A stretch of 64,000 bases of DNA from positions 53,892 to 117,891 of the forward strand of contig NZ_JBANET010000016.1 in the NCBI RefSeq assembly GCF_037026685.1, given 5' to 3'. Each line of letters starts with the position of its first letter. Positions within the stretch are counted from its first letter, which is position 1. The stretch comes from Orrella sp037026685 (GTDB lineage: Bacteria > Pseudomonadota > Gammaproteobacteria > Burkholderiales > Burkholderiaceae_B). Shown in pieces: positions 7,986-16,667 of the stretch. A program made the position numbers and the translations under genes. Under the pieces are notes generated by a model. It did no database searches, was not told where the DNA came from, and worked only from the letters and a program-made list of their open reading frames with translations.

Positions 7986-9326
7986 ATGGATGTCACCCCG
8001 TTGTCGCTGGCGCGCGTGCATTTTCTCGCCAGCCTCGGATTCTTCGCGCTGTTCCTGGCCATCGCCCTGGCGCTGGCATGGGTGCTGCTGCTGTTCAAGA
8101 TCCAGGCGCGCCGCACCGGCGCGCCGGGCTGGACGGCGGCCTACCGCCTGTGGGTGCGGCTGTTCGCCCTGGCCTTCGTGCTGGCCCTGGCCGCCTGCGT
8201 GCCCTTGCTGTTCCAGCTGGGCGCGCTCTGGCCCATCCTGATGGAGCGCGTGGGCAACGTGCTGGGGCCTTTGCTGGGCTTTGCCGTGGTCACCGTCTTC
8301 GTCCTGAAGTCCTGTTTCCTGGGCGTGATGCTCTTTGGCCAGCGCCGCGTCTCCGACCTGGCCCATACGCTGTCGGTCGGCATGGTGGCGGCGGGCCTGC
8401 TGCTGGCGACCTTCTGGCTGGCCGCCATGGTGTCCTGGACGCACGCGCCGGCAGGCGCCGTGCTGGTGGATGGCCGCTACGTGCTGCTGGACTGGGTCGA
8501 GGCGGTGTTCAACCCGGCCATGCCCTGGCTGTTCGCCTCGCTGGTGCTGGCCTCGGCCTTGACGGGCGCCTTCCTGCTGGTGGGCGTGTCGGCCTGGCAG
8601 GCCTTGCAGCGCCCGCCGGCCGATGCCGAGCGCATGGCTTTCCGGGTGGGCCTGCGCCTGGCCGGCGTGGCGCTGGCGCTGCAGGTGGCCGCCGCGACCG
8701 GCGCGGCACAGTGGATCGCCCAGGCCCAGCCGGCCAAGGCCGCCGCCGCGGCGGGCTACTGGCATGGCGGCGAAACCGCCCGCTGGGTGCTGTTCGGCTG
8801 GCCGGACGCGGCCGGCCAGCGCAACCGGGCCGAAATGGCGCTCGGCCGCCTGCCGGACTGGTGGCTGGGCAGGTCGGCCGAGGGCGGGCAACTGGGCCTG
8901 GACGCCTATTCGGGCATGCTGCCGCCGGTGGCCGCCACGTTCTGGTCCTTCCGCATCATGGTGCTAGCCGGGCTGGCCATGATCGTGCTGGCCGGCCTGA
9001 CGCTGCTGCGGCTGCACCGGCGCCGCCTCGACCCGGCCGGCTTGCCGCGCGCCTGGCTGCACGGGCTCTCGGCCGGCACCTGGCTGGGCGGCCTGGCCCT
9101 GCTGGCCGGCTGGGGCTATATGGAATTGGGCCGCCAGCCCTATGCCGTCTACGCCACCGTCACGGTCACCGAGGCCGCGGGCGATATCCCGGCCGGCCTG
9201 CTGGCCGGTTCGCTGGCCGCCCACCTGGCGCTGTACGGCCTGCTGTTCGCGGCCTTCGTGCGCATGACCTACCACGCGGCCCGCTACGGCGTGGTGCCGG
9301 TGCGCAAGGCGGGGGCGCGGCCATGA
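7986..9326 (+). CDS. Divergent cytochrome bd subunit I (CydA)-like protein
   Basis: A 446-residue multi-spanning protein that aligns along its whole length with CydA, the quinol-oxidising subunit of bd oxidase. Kept motifs are FWSFRIM (R323 and M325, matching E. coli R391 and M393), MELGRQPY (E380 and R383, matching E445 and R448) and FNPA...LTGAFLLVGVSAW. By hand alignment to E. coli CydA from memory, H19 is F20 and H186 is S185. E99 and E107 are A100 and K108, and Q-loop E257 is A256 while K252 survives as K251. It therefore probably lacks the normal heme b558 site and one high-spin heme ligand. The stop overlaps the partner's start (ATGA), so the two are co-translated. Function is unknown; membrane redox is plausible. 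Confidence 0.8.
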   Translation: MDVTPLSLARVHFLASLGFFALFLAIALALAWVLLLFKIQARRTGAPGWTAAYRLWVRLFALAFVLALAACVPLLFQLGALWPILMERVGNVLGPLLGFAVVTVFVLKSCFLGVMLFGQRRVSDLAHTLSVGMVAAGLLLATFWLAAMVSWTHAPAGAVLVDGRYVLLDWVEAVFNPAMPWLFASLVLASALTGAFLLVGVSAWQALQRPPADAERMAFRVGLRLAGVALALQVAAATGAAQWIAQAQPAKAAAAAGYWHGGETARWVLFGWPDAAGQRNRAEMALGRLPDWWLGRSAEGGQLGLDAYSGMLPPVAATFWSFRIMVLAGLAMIVLAGLTLLRLHRRRLDPAGLPRAWLHGLSAGTWLGGLALLAGWGYMELGRQPYAVYATVTVTEAAGDIPAGLLAGSLAAHLALYGLLFAAFVRMTYHAARYGVVPVRKAGARP

Positions 9327-10372
9327 TCGAGCTGCTGGCCGCCGCCATGGGCCTTGCCGCGGACGATCCCGCGTTCTGGATGCCGCTGCTGTTCATGGGC
9401 CTGCTGTTCCTGCTGATCGCCGCGGGCACTTTGCTGGACGGCATCGACATCGGCGTGGGCATCCTGGTGCCGCTGGCGCCGGCCGAGTCGCGCAGCCGGC
9501 TGATGGTCATGCTCAGCCCCTGGCGCGATGCCAACGAATTCTGGCTGCTGCTGGGCGCGGGCCTGTTCGCCGCCGCCTTTCCCTTCGCCTGGGGCGCCAT
9601 CCTGGCCAAGCTGTTCGCGCCGCTGGCCATGTTGATGCTGGGCGTGATGCTGCGCACCGTGGCCTTCGAGTTCCGCATCCGCGCCAGCGGCCGCGCCCGC
9701 CAGCGCTGGATACTGGGGTTCTGGGCCGGCTCGGTGCTGACCGCGTTCTCGCACGGCGTGCTGCTGGGCCGCGTGGCCACGGGCTACCAGGTGCAGGCGG
9801 CGCACCTGTGGTTCGACGCCTTCGTCGGCCTGTGCGCGGTGGCCGCCTACCTGCTGCTGGGCGCAACCTGGCTGGCCATGCGGGTGGACGGCCCGCTGCG
9901 CACGCTGGCCGTGCGCTGCGCCCGGCATGCGATCCGCTGGGCGGCCGCCGGCATGGTGGCGGTGTCGGTGGCCCTGGGGCTGGCCAACGCAGGCATCTTC
10001 TACAAGTGGAGCAACCTGGCGGACCTGTCGCTGGCCTTGCCGATCTGGATCCTCATGCTGGCCTGCTTCGTCTGCATGGAGATCGTGCTGCTGCGCCTGG
10101 CGCGGCCGGCCAGCCGGGCCCTGCCGGGCACGCCCTTCGCGCTGTGCCTGCTGCTGTTCCTGCTGATGCTGGTGGGCCTGGGATACAGCCTGTTCCCCTA
10201 CATGATCCTGGACGACCTGACGCTGTGGGACGGCGCGGCGGCGGTCTCGTCGCTGCGGCTGGTGCTGGCCGCCACGGTGGTGGCCGTGCCGGTGATGGCG
10301 GTGTTCAGCCTGCTGGGCTACCGCTCGCTGTTCGGGCCGGATCGCTCGGACACGGATGTGGTGGCCCCCTAG
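9323..10372 (+). CDS. Divergent cytochrome bd subunit II (CydB)-like protein
   Basis: A 349-residue membrane protein following the CydA-like gene with an ATGA overlap. CydB hallmarks are present: LLDGIDIGVGILVP near residues 37-50 (E. coli LDGFDMGVG), SPWRDANEFWLLLGAGLFAA (E. coli WDGNQVWL), the arginine-containing VAFEFRIR segment, and near the C-terminus LFPYMILDDLTLWD. About eight hydrophobic helices are evident. CydB scaffolds CydA and binds a structural quinone or heme, depending on species. Its conservation next to a CydA-like subunit lacking heme ligands suggests a heterodimer with altered chemistry. No CydX or cydCD genes occur nearby. The last four bases overlap the convergent kinase gene. 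Confidence 0.8.
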   Translation: MIELLAAAMGLAADDPAFWMPLLFMGLLFLLIAAGTLLDGIDIGVGILVPLAPAESRSRLMVMLSPWRDANEFWLLLGAGLFAAAFPFAWGAILAKLFAPLAMLMLGVMLRTVAFEFRIRASGRARQRWILGFWAGSVLTAFSHGVLLGRVATGYQVQAAHLWFDAFVGLCAVAAYLLLGATWLAMRVDGPLRTLAVRCARHAIRWAAAGMVAVSVALGLANAGIFYKWSNLADLSLALPIWILMLACFVCMEIVLLRLARPASRALPGTPFALCLLLFLLMLVGLGYSLFPYMILDDLTLWDGAAAVSSLRLVLAATVVAVPVMAVFSLLGYRSLFGPDRSDTDVVAP

Positions 10373-11778
10373 GACTCGGCGCAGGCCGGCAGCCTGACCG
10401 TCACCTGCAGGCCGCCGGATGCGGCGGTCTCCAGCGCCAGGCTGCCGCCGTGGGCCCGGGCGATGGCATCGGCCAGCGCCAGGCCCAGCCCCACGTTGCC
10501 GCTGCGCGTGCGGGCATCGTCCAGCCGCGAGAACGGCCGCAAGGCGTCCTCGCGCCGCTCGGGCGCGATGCCCTGGCCGTGGTCGCACACGCGCAGCACG
10601 GCCGAGCCGTCCTCATGCTGCAGCGAGACCTGCACGGGCGGGGCGCCATGGTGCAGGGCGTTGCCGATCAGGTTGTCCAGCAGGCGCTCCAGCGCAGCCG
10701 CATCGCCTTGCACCCGCAGCGGCGTGTCGCAGTTGCGCGTCAAGGAGACCGGCGCCCCGCTGCTTTGCCAGGCCGTCACGCGCTCGGCCAGCCACTCGTT
10801 CAGGGGCCATTCGGTAAAGCGATAGGTGCCCGGGTCGGTGCCGCGCACGAAGCCGATGAACTGGTCCACCATGCCTTGCATGTCGCTCAGGTCCTTGCGC
10901 AGCCCTTCCTTCAGGGCCGGGTCCTCGGCCATCTCGACCCGCAGGAACATGCGCGCCAGCGGGCCTTTCAGGTCGTGGGGCAGTCCCGCCAGCAGGGTGC
11001 GCCGCACCCGGTCTGATTCGGCCAGCGCATCGAGCATGGCGTTGAAGCGCTCGCCCAGCACCCGCGTTTCGTGAGGTCCCGATGGCGTCACGCGGCTGGG
11101 ATGGCCCCGCGCCAGTTCGTCGGCAGCCTGCGCCAGGTGCGTGATGGGGCGCGAGATGTGCCAGGAGAACCAGGCCGCTAGCAGCAGCAGCAGGCCCAGG
11201 CCGCCGAGCCAGAACACCAGCAGCGGCGTGCCCACTGGCGGGTCGATGCGGTCCAGCGGCACCACCAGCCATTCGTGCAGGCCCGGCGTGTCGTCCTGGG
11301 TGTTGGCCGACAGCGAGATGAACAGCTGCGGCCGCGGCCCGCGCGAGAGCGCCACGCGGGTGCCTTCGCCCAGGTGGGCGTTCAGGCGCTCGACCAGCCC
11401 GCGCAGGTTGCGGCGGATGTCCGCCGGGTCCGGGTCCCAGCTGGGCGGCGGGCGGCCGCGCATGCCGCGGCCCTGCACCCGCGCATCCGAGGGCAGGGTG
11501 CGCGACCAAAGGCGCCAATGGCCTTGCGAGGCGTCGCGCACGAATTCGTCGCGCGCATGCGGCGGCACGATGTTCACGGAAAAGCGCAGGGCGCGGATCG
11601 TGGTGGCGATCAGGTCGATGGCCACGGCGTCCAGGTAGTGGCGCTGGTAATGGGTCACCGTGGCCAGCGTGGCCGCCTGCGCCAGCAGCAGGGTGCCCAG
11701 CACGAGCGCGATCAGGCGCGCCCGCAGCGTGCGCGGCAGCAGCGCGGACACCACCGCGGGCAGGGTGGGCCATCTCAT
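10369..11778 (-). CDS. EnvZ-like sensor histidine kinase
   Basis: A 469-residue inner-membrane kinase. Helices at about residues 20-42 and 185-204 flank a periplasmic sensor domain of about 140 residues. HAMP follows (ISRPITHLAQAADELARG), then HisKA with phospho-acceptor H268 in LPHDLKGPLARM, and HATPase_c with N box NLIGNALHHG, DHGQGI and GNVGLGLALA. The H-box and domain order resemble EnvZ. Its ATG overlaps the regulator's TGA, so the two are co-translated. Its TAG shares the palindrome CTAG with the stop of the convergent CydB-like gene. The stimulus is unknown. Confidence 0.93.
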   Translation of the reverse strand: MRWPTLPAVVSALLPRTLRARLIALVLGTLLLAQAATLATVTHYQRHYLDAVAIDLIATTIRALRFSVNIVPPHARDEFVRDASQGHWRLWSRTLPSDARVQGRGMRGRPPPSWDPDPADIRRNLRGLVERLNAHLGEGTRVALSRGPRPQLFISLSANTQDDTPGLHEWLVVPLDRIDPPVGTPLLVFWLGGLGLLLLLAAWFSWHISRPITHLAQAADELARGHPSRVTPSGPHETRVLGERFNAMLDALAESDRVRRTLLAGLPHDLKGPLARMFLRVEMAEDPALKEGLRKDLSDMQGMVDQFIGFVRGTDPGTYRFTEWPLNEWLAERVTAWQSSGAPVSLTRNCDTPLRVQGDAAALERLLDNLIGNALHHGAPPVQVSLQHEDGSAVLRVCDHGQGIAPERREDALRPFSRLDDARTRSGNVGLGLALADAIARAHGGSLALETAASGGLQVTVRLPACAES

Positions 11779-12479
11779 GGAGAGAAACGGTAGCCGATCC
11801 CCCACACGGTCTGGATCCAGCGCGGCTGCTTGGGGTCGTCCTCGATGGCGCGGCGCAGCCGCAGCACCGCGATGTCGATGGCGCGGTCGTTGCGTTCGCC
11901 GCCGTCGTCGTCGCGGGCCAGCGCCAGCAGGCGCTCGCGCGACAGGGGCTTGCCGGGGTTGCGCACCAGCGCCTCGAGCAGGTTGATTTCGCCGCCGGTC
12001 AGGCGCACGACCTCGCCGCCACGGCTGAGCTGGCGGGTGGCCGGATCGAAGACGAAAGGCCCGAAACTTACCGGCGCGTCGCGCGTCAATGCCGAGGGGC
12101 CGCTTTTGCGGCGCAGCACGGCTTCGATGCGGGCCAGCAGCTCGCGCGGATCGAAGGGCTTGCCCAGGTAGTCGTCCGCGCCGGCTTCCAGGCCGATGAT
12201 GCGGTCCACGGTCTCGTCGCGGGCGGTCAGCAGGATGACGGGAATGTCCTCGCCCTGCTCGCGCAGGCGCCGGCAGGCGTCGGCGCCGTCCCCGCCGGGC
12301 AGCATGCGGTCCAGCACCAGCAGGTCGGGGCAATAGCGCGCGATGCGGGCCGGCAGGTCGGTGGCGTCGGGCGCCAGCAGCGTGTCGTAGCCATGCCGGT
12401 TCAGGTAGTCGGCCAGCAGCTGGCGCAGCGCCGGGTCGTCGTCCACGACCAGCAGTTTGACGGGAGGCGTATTGTCCAT
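11775..12479 (-). CDS. OmpR-family response regulator
   Basis: A 234-residue DNA-binding response regulator paired with the downstream kinase. The receiver domain has acidic pocket DDD near residues 13-15, phospho-acceptor D57 in LVLDRMLPGGDG and the conserved lysine K107 in YLGKPFDP. The C-terminal winged helix (LTGGEINLLEALVRNPGKPLSRERLL, IDIAVLRLRRAIEDDPKQPRWIQTVWGIGYRF) is of OmpR/PhoB type. The ATG at 12479 gives the normal N-terminus MDNTPPVKLLVVDDD. It is divergent from the usher-like gene with an 81-bp gap, so that gene is a candidate target. Confidence 0.94.
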   Translation of the reverse strand: MDNTPPVKLLVVDDDPALRQLLADYLNRHGYDTLLAPDATDLPARIARYCPDLLVLDRMLPGGDGADACRRLREQGEDIPVILLTARDETVDRIIGLEAGADDYLGKPFDPRELLARIEAVLRRKSGPSALTRDAPVSFGPFVFDPATRQLSRGGEVVRLTGGEINLLEALVRNPGKPLSRERLLALARDDDGGERNDRAIDIAVLRLRRAIEDDPKQPRWIQTVWGIGYRFSP

Positions 12480-12560
12480 GGGCAGCAGTGTCGCCGCAGC
12501 GCGCGGCGCAGGCAAGCATGGAGAAATGGTCTGAAATAACCGTGGCCGCCAGGCCCTAGA

Positions 12561-13835
12561 ATGAACGCTATGCTGCGATGCTTCCAGTATCCGTCCGCCG
12601 CGCCGCTTTCTCCCGCCACGGTGAAACCGGGGCAGGGCGGGCGGGCGCGCGCCGCCGGGGCGGCGCTGGCGCTGGCGTGCGCTATCTTGCTGGCGCCGCC
12701 GGCCGCCGGCCAGGCGCGCGGCGGCTGGGTCGATCCCTACGGCGGCTCCTTCCTGCCGGGTCCGCAGGGCATTTCCCGCCTGTCCGCGGCGCAGTCCTAT
12801 CCGGTGCGGCCGGCCGAGGGGCGCGTACGCGTGCGCGAGCTGCCGCCGCCGGTCCTGGTCGAGCCCGAATCGGGGACGGATGGCTGGATACCCCTGCCGG
12901 TGGAGCAGGGCGAGCTGTTCGGGCCGGACTACGACTGGCGCTATGTCCATACCTGGGGTCCCGACGACGCGCCGGTGGAAGTGGTGTCCTCGGCCGAGCG
13001 CACGGCGCGCCGCTTCTCGCCGGTGGCCGGCCTGTCCGGCCTGCAATACGGCCAGCAGGGCCTGACCTACCGCCAGGCCGGCGGTCCCAGTCTGAGCGTG
13101 GGCATGCTGCGGCCCAACGCGCCGCGCTGGAGCAACGTGGCGCCGATCAGCGGCCTGCAGCTGGCCCGCTGGAGCGGCGCGGCCGATGCGGTGCTGCCCG
13201 AGGGCACGCTGGGCTATTCCTCCACCATCGGCCGGCTGGACTATTCCGACCCGGCCGCCGAGTCCGGCGGCCTGCTGGTCGGCCCCTCGGCCGGCGGGGG
13301 CTCGCTGCGCTACGGGCTGACCTCGGACCTGACGCTGGAAAGCCACCTGCAGCGCGCGCCCGACCTGACCGCGGTGGGGCTGGGCGGGGTCTATTCGCTG
13401 GGCGGGCTGGGCACGCTGCAGGCCGGCGCCGTGCAGGCGCACATGCAGCAGTACACCGGCTGGCGCTACCAGGTGGGCTATAACGTGGACCTGTTCGAGT
13501 CGGTGCGCCTGGGCTACCAGGGCGTCACCACCGACCGCGGCTACGGCGACCTGGCCAGCTATGCCTCGGGGCCGCTCACGGCGGCCAGCCAGCGCAACGT
13601 CCTGACCGCCGGCCTGCCGCTGGGCAGCTACGGCACCTTCAGCGGCACCTTCAATACCCTGCGCGCGGACGGCATCACCACCGAGCAGCGCCTGGGCGTG
13701 CAGCACAGCATGGAGCTGACCCCGCGCACCCGGTTCATGCTGGGCGCCAACCGCGACGCGGTCAGCGGCGCCTACCAGATGCTGATGCAGCTGACGCTGC
13801 CGGTGGACGTGCTCGAAGGCAGCCTGGTGCGATAA
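12561..13835 (+). CDS. Exported outer-membrane beta-barrel protein, usher-like
   Basis: A 424-residue protein with a signal peptide (about residues 30-50, ending APPAAGQA). A Pro-rich segment (VRVRELPPPVLVEP) follows, then many alternating aromatic/glycine strands such as SLRYGLTSDLTLESHLQ, DLTAVGLGGVYSLGGLGTL and WRYQVGYNVDLFESVRLGYQG. The wording RYGLTxxLTLExxLQ resembles the translocation pore of fimbrial ushers (FimD/PapC). The length is only about half of an usher, and no plug, periplasmic or C-terminal domains are apparent. No chaperone or pilin genes lie nearby. It may be a degenerate usher or an independent barrel. The start could also be the ATG at 12570. Confidence 0.6.
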   Translation: MNAMLRCFQYPSAAPLSPATVKPGQGGRARAAGAALALACAILLAPPAAGQARGGWVDPYGGSFLPGPQGISRLSAAQSYPVRPAEGRVRVRELPPPVLVEPESGTDGWIPLPVEQGELFGPDYDWRYVHTWGPDDAPVEVVSSAERTARRFSPVAGLSGLQYGQQGLTYRQAGGPSLSVGMLRPNAPRWSNVAPISGLQLARWSGAADAVLPEGTLGYSSTIGRLDYSDPAAESGGLLVGPSAGGGSLRYGLTSDLTLESHLQRAPDLTAVGLGGVYSLGGLGTLQAGAVQAHMQQYTGWRYQVGYNVDLFESVRLGYQGVTTDRGYGDLASYASGPLTAASQRNVLTAGLPLGSYGTFSGTFNTLRADGITTEQRLGVQHSMELTPRTRFMLGANRDAVSGAYQMLMQLTLPVDVLEGSLVR

Positions 13836-13901
13836 GGGCGCCCGCCCGCCTGCCGGCGCCGGGGCGTAAAATGCCGGCCATGACGCATACCGGCTTTCCC
13901 C

Positions 13902-15728
13902 ATGTCTGACCCCCGCGCGCTCGAAGTCTTGCAGCGGGTCTTCGGCTACGAGTCCTTTCGCGGCGAGCAGCAGGCCATTGTCGACCAGGTCATCCAGGGC
14001 GGCGACGCCCTGGTGCTCATGCCCACCGGCGGCGGCAAGTCGCTGTGCTACCAGGTGCCCGCGCTGGTGCGCGAAGGCACGGGCGTGGTGGTCTCGCCGC
14101 TCATCGCGCTGATGCAGGACCAGGTCGATGCCCTCACCGAACTGGGCGTGCGCGCTGCCTATCTCAATTCCACGCAGGACTGGCAGGCGGCGCGCGAGGT
14201 CGAGCAGGCCTTCGTGGCGGGCGAGCTCGACCTGCTCTACGTGGCGCCCGAGCGCCTGCTCACCGACCGCTGCCTGGCCCTGCTCGAGCGCGGGCGCATC
14301 GCGCTGTTCGCCATCGACGAGGCGCACTGCGTTTCCCAGTGGGGCCACGACTTCCGGCCCGAATACCTGGGCCTGTCCATGCTGCACGAGCGCTGGCCCC
14401 AGGTGCCGCGCATCGCGCTCACGGCCACCGCCACCGAGGCCACGCGCGTGGAGATCGCGCAGCGCCTGGCGCTGGACGATGCCCGCCATTTCGTGGCCAG
14501 CTTCGACCGGCCCAACATCCGCTACCGCATCGTCGAGAAGAACGACGTGCGCCGCCAGCTGCTGGCCTTCATCCGGGGCGAGCACGAAGGCGAGGCCGGC
14601 GTGGTGTACTGCCTGTCGCGCTCCCGGGTCGAGGAAACCGCCGCCTTTCTCAGCGCCCAGGGCATCGCTGCGCTGCCCTACCATGCCGGCCTGCCGGCGC
14701 CGGTGCGCGCGGCCAACCAATCGCGCTTCCTGCGCGAGGAAGGCATCGTCATGGTGGCCACCATTGCCTTCGGCATGGGCATCGACAAGCCCGACGTGCG
14801 TTTCGTGGCCCATATCGACCTGCCCAAGTCGGTCGAGGGCTACTACCAGGAAACCGGCCGCGCCGGGCGCGACGGCCTGCCGGCCAACGCCTGGCTGGCC
14901 TACGGCCTGCAGGACGTGGTGCAGCAGCGCCGCATGATCGACGATTCGCCCGGCGACGAGGCCTATCGGCGCCGCCTGGGCGCCCAGCTCGACGCCATGC
15001 TGGGCCTGTGCGAGACCGTCGATTGCCGCCGCCAGCGCCTGCTGGCCTATTTCGGCCAGCGCATCGGGCCCTGCGGCAACTGCGACACCTGCCTGGAGCC
15101 GCCGCAGGCCTGGGACGGCACCGTGGCCGCGCAAAAGGTGCTTTCCACCGTCTACCGGCTCTGGAAAGAGCGCGGCCAGCGCTATGGCGCCGGCTACATC
15201 ATCGACATCCTGCGCGGCAAGCGCAGCGAGCGCACCGCGCAATACGGCCACGAATCGCTCAGCGTCTTCGGCGTGGGCGCCGACCTGTCCGAAACCGCCT
15301 GGCGCGGCGTGCTGCGCCAGCTGCTGGCGCTGGGTCTGCTGACCGTCGACACCGAGGGCTACGGCACCCTGGCCCTGACCGAGGACAGCCGCGCCGTGCT
15401 CAAGGGCGAGCGCACCCTGATGCTGCGGCGCGAATCGGAAAAGTCCGCCGCGCGCGGGCGCGCCGCCAGCCGCGGCAAGACCGAGCTGCCGCAGCTGCCG
15501 CCCGAGGCCCAGGCCCTGTTCGAGGCCTTGCGCAACTGGCGCGGCGAGGTGGCGCGCAATCACGGCGTGCCGGCCTACGTCATCTTCCACGACGCCACGC
15601 TGCGCGAGATCGCGCTGGCCCGGCCCGAAACCCTGGAAGACCTGGGCCATATCAACGGCGTAGGCGCGCGCAAGCTCGAAGCCTACGGCCAGGACATCCT
15701 CGAACGGGTGGCGGGGCAAGCCGCCTAG
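13902..15728 (+). CDS. recQ: ATP-dependent DNA helicase RecQ
   Basis: A 608-residue 3'-5' superfamily 2 helicase for RecF-pathway recombination and replication-fork repair. Motif I is MPTGGGKSLCYQVPAL near residue 40, motif II with the aromatic-rich loop is DEAHCVSQWGHDFRPEY near 139, and motif VI is QETGRAGRDG. The zinc-binding subdomain has cysteines in LGLCETVDCRRQR and GPCGNCDTCLEP. A winged-helix RQC region follows, and one HRDC domain ends the protein (LFEALRNWRGEVARNHGVPAYVIF). Length and order match E. coli RecQ. Confidence 0.97.
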   Translation: MSDPRALEVLQRVFGYESFRGEQQAIVDQVIQGGDALVLMPTGGGKSLCYQVPALVREGTGVVVSPLIALMQDQVDALTELGVRAAYLNSTQDWQAAREVEQAFVAGELDLLYVAPERLLTDRCLALLERGRIALFAIDEAHCVSQWGHDFRPEYLGLSMLHERWPQVPRIALTATATEATRVEIAQRLALDDARHFVASFDRPNIRYRIVEKNDVRRQLLAFIRGEHEGEAGVVYCLSRSRVEETAAFLSAQGIAALPYHAGLPAPVRAANQSRFLREEGIVMVATIAFGMGIDKPDVRFVAHIDLPKSVEGYYQETGRAGRDGLPANAWLAYGLQDVVQQRRMIDDSPGDEAYRRRLGAQLDAMLGLCETVDCRRQRLLAYFGQRIGPCGNCDTCLEPPQAWDGTVAAQKVLSTVYRLWKERGQRYGAGYIIDILRGKRSERTAQYGHESLSVFGVGADLSETAWRGVLRQLLALGLLTVDTEGYGTLALTEDSRAVLKGERTLMLRRESEKSAARGRAASRGKTELPQLPPEAQALFEALRNWRGEVARNHGVPAYVIFHDATLREIALARPETLEDLGHINGVGARKLEAYGQDILERVAGQAA

Positions 15729-15778
15729 CGGTCCGCGCCTGGCCCGCCGCGCCCGCACATCGCCAACGGAGCATCGCC

Positions 15779-16624
15779 ATGAGACTGGACAGATCGCGCA
15801 GGAGCCGGAACGTCGAAGACCGCCGCGCCGGCGGGCCGCGCATGGGGGGCGGCCGCATCGGGCTGGGCGCCATCGTGCTGGCGCTGGTGGCCATGTATTT
15901 CGGCGTGGATCCCAGCGTGGTGCTGGACCTGGCCCAGCAGCAGGCGCCGCAGCAAACCCAGGGCACGGCCGTCCCGCCTGACGACGCCCAGGCGCAGTTC
16001 GTCGCCACCGTGCTGGGCGAGACCGAGGACACCTGGCGCGAAATCTTCCAGACGCAAACCACCGGCCAATACCAGGACACCACGCTGGTGCTGTTTCGCG
16101 GCGCCACGCCCACGGCCTGCGGCACGGGGCAATCGGCCATGGGGCCGTTCTATTGCCCGGCCGACCGCAAGGTCTACATCGACCTGGCCTTCTTCGACGA
16201 GATGCGCAGCAGGCTGGGCGCGCCCGGCGATTTCGCGCAGGCCTACGTGATCGCCCACGAGGTCGGCCATCACGTGCAGAACCTGCTGGGCACGCTGGGC
16301 CGCGTGAACCAGCAGCGCGCCCAGGTCTCGCCCTCGCAGGCCAACCAGCTTTCCGTGCGGCTGGAGTTGCAGGCCGACTGCTACGCCGGCGTCTGGGCCC
16401 ACCATGCCGACGCGGCGCGCCAGGTGCTGGAACACGGCGATATCGAAGAGGCGCTGGGCGCGGCCAGCGCCGTGGGCGACGACACCTTGCAGCGGCGCCA
16501 GCAGGGCAGGGTGGTGCCTGACTCGTTCACCCACGGCAGCTCGGCGCAGCGCATGCAGTGGTTCCAGCGCGGCTACGAAACCGGCCGGATGAAGGCCTGC
16601 GATACTTTTGCCGCAGCGGGCTGA
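15779..16624 (+). CDS. YpfJ-type membrane-anchored zinc metallopeptidase
   Basis: A 281-residue protein of the putative neutral zinc metallopeptidase family (E. coli YpfJ). After a basic cytoplasmic start (MRLDRSRRSRNVEDRR) comes one membrane helix (about residues 27-43) and an external domain. The zinc motif HEVGHH lies near residue 160. A downstream Glu in LELQADCYAGVWAHHA is the likely third ligand. Other family motifs are present (CGTGQSAMGPFYCPAD, KVYIDLAFF, SFTHGSSAQRMQWFQRGY). The physiological substrate is not established for the family. It lies 50 bp after recQ and may be co-transcribed. Confidence 0.88.
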   Translation: MRLDRSRRSRNVEDRRAGGPRMGGGRIGLGAIVLALVAMYFGVDPSVVLDLAQQQAPQQTQGTAVPPDDAQAQFVATVLGETEDTWREIFQTQTTGQYQDTTLVLFRGATPTACGTGQSAMGPFYCPADRKVYIDLAFFDEMRSRLGAPGDFAQAYVIAHEVGHHVQNLLGTLGRVNQQRAQVSPSQANQLSVRLELQADCYAGVWAHHADAARQVLEHGDIEEALGAASAVGDDTLQRRQQGRVVPDSFTHGSSAQRMQWFQRGYETGRMKACDTFAAAG

Positions 16625-16667
16625 GGCGCTGCCGCGCCGATCGCCCCACCCGGGACGGCGGGAAGGG

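Noticed and set aside
11775..15758. A 1327-codon open frame on the minus strand covering recQ, the usher-like gene and the response regulator.
   Set aside because: Only the last 234 codons (the regulator) look like protein. The rest is antisense to recQ and the barrel gene, low-complexity Ala/Gly/Arg/His-rich, as expected from GC-rich shadow frames.
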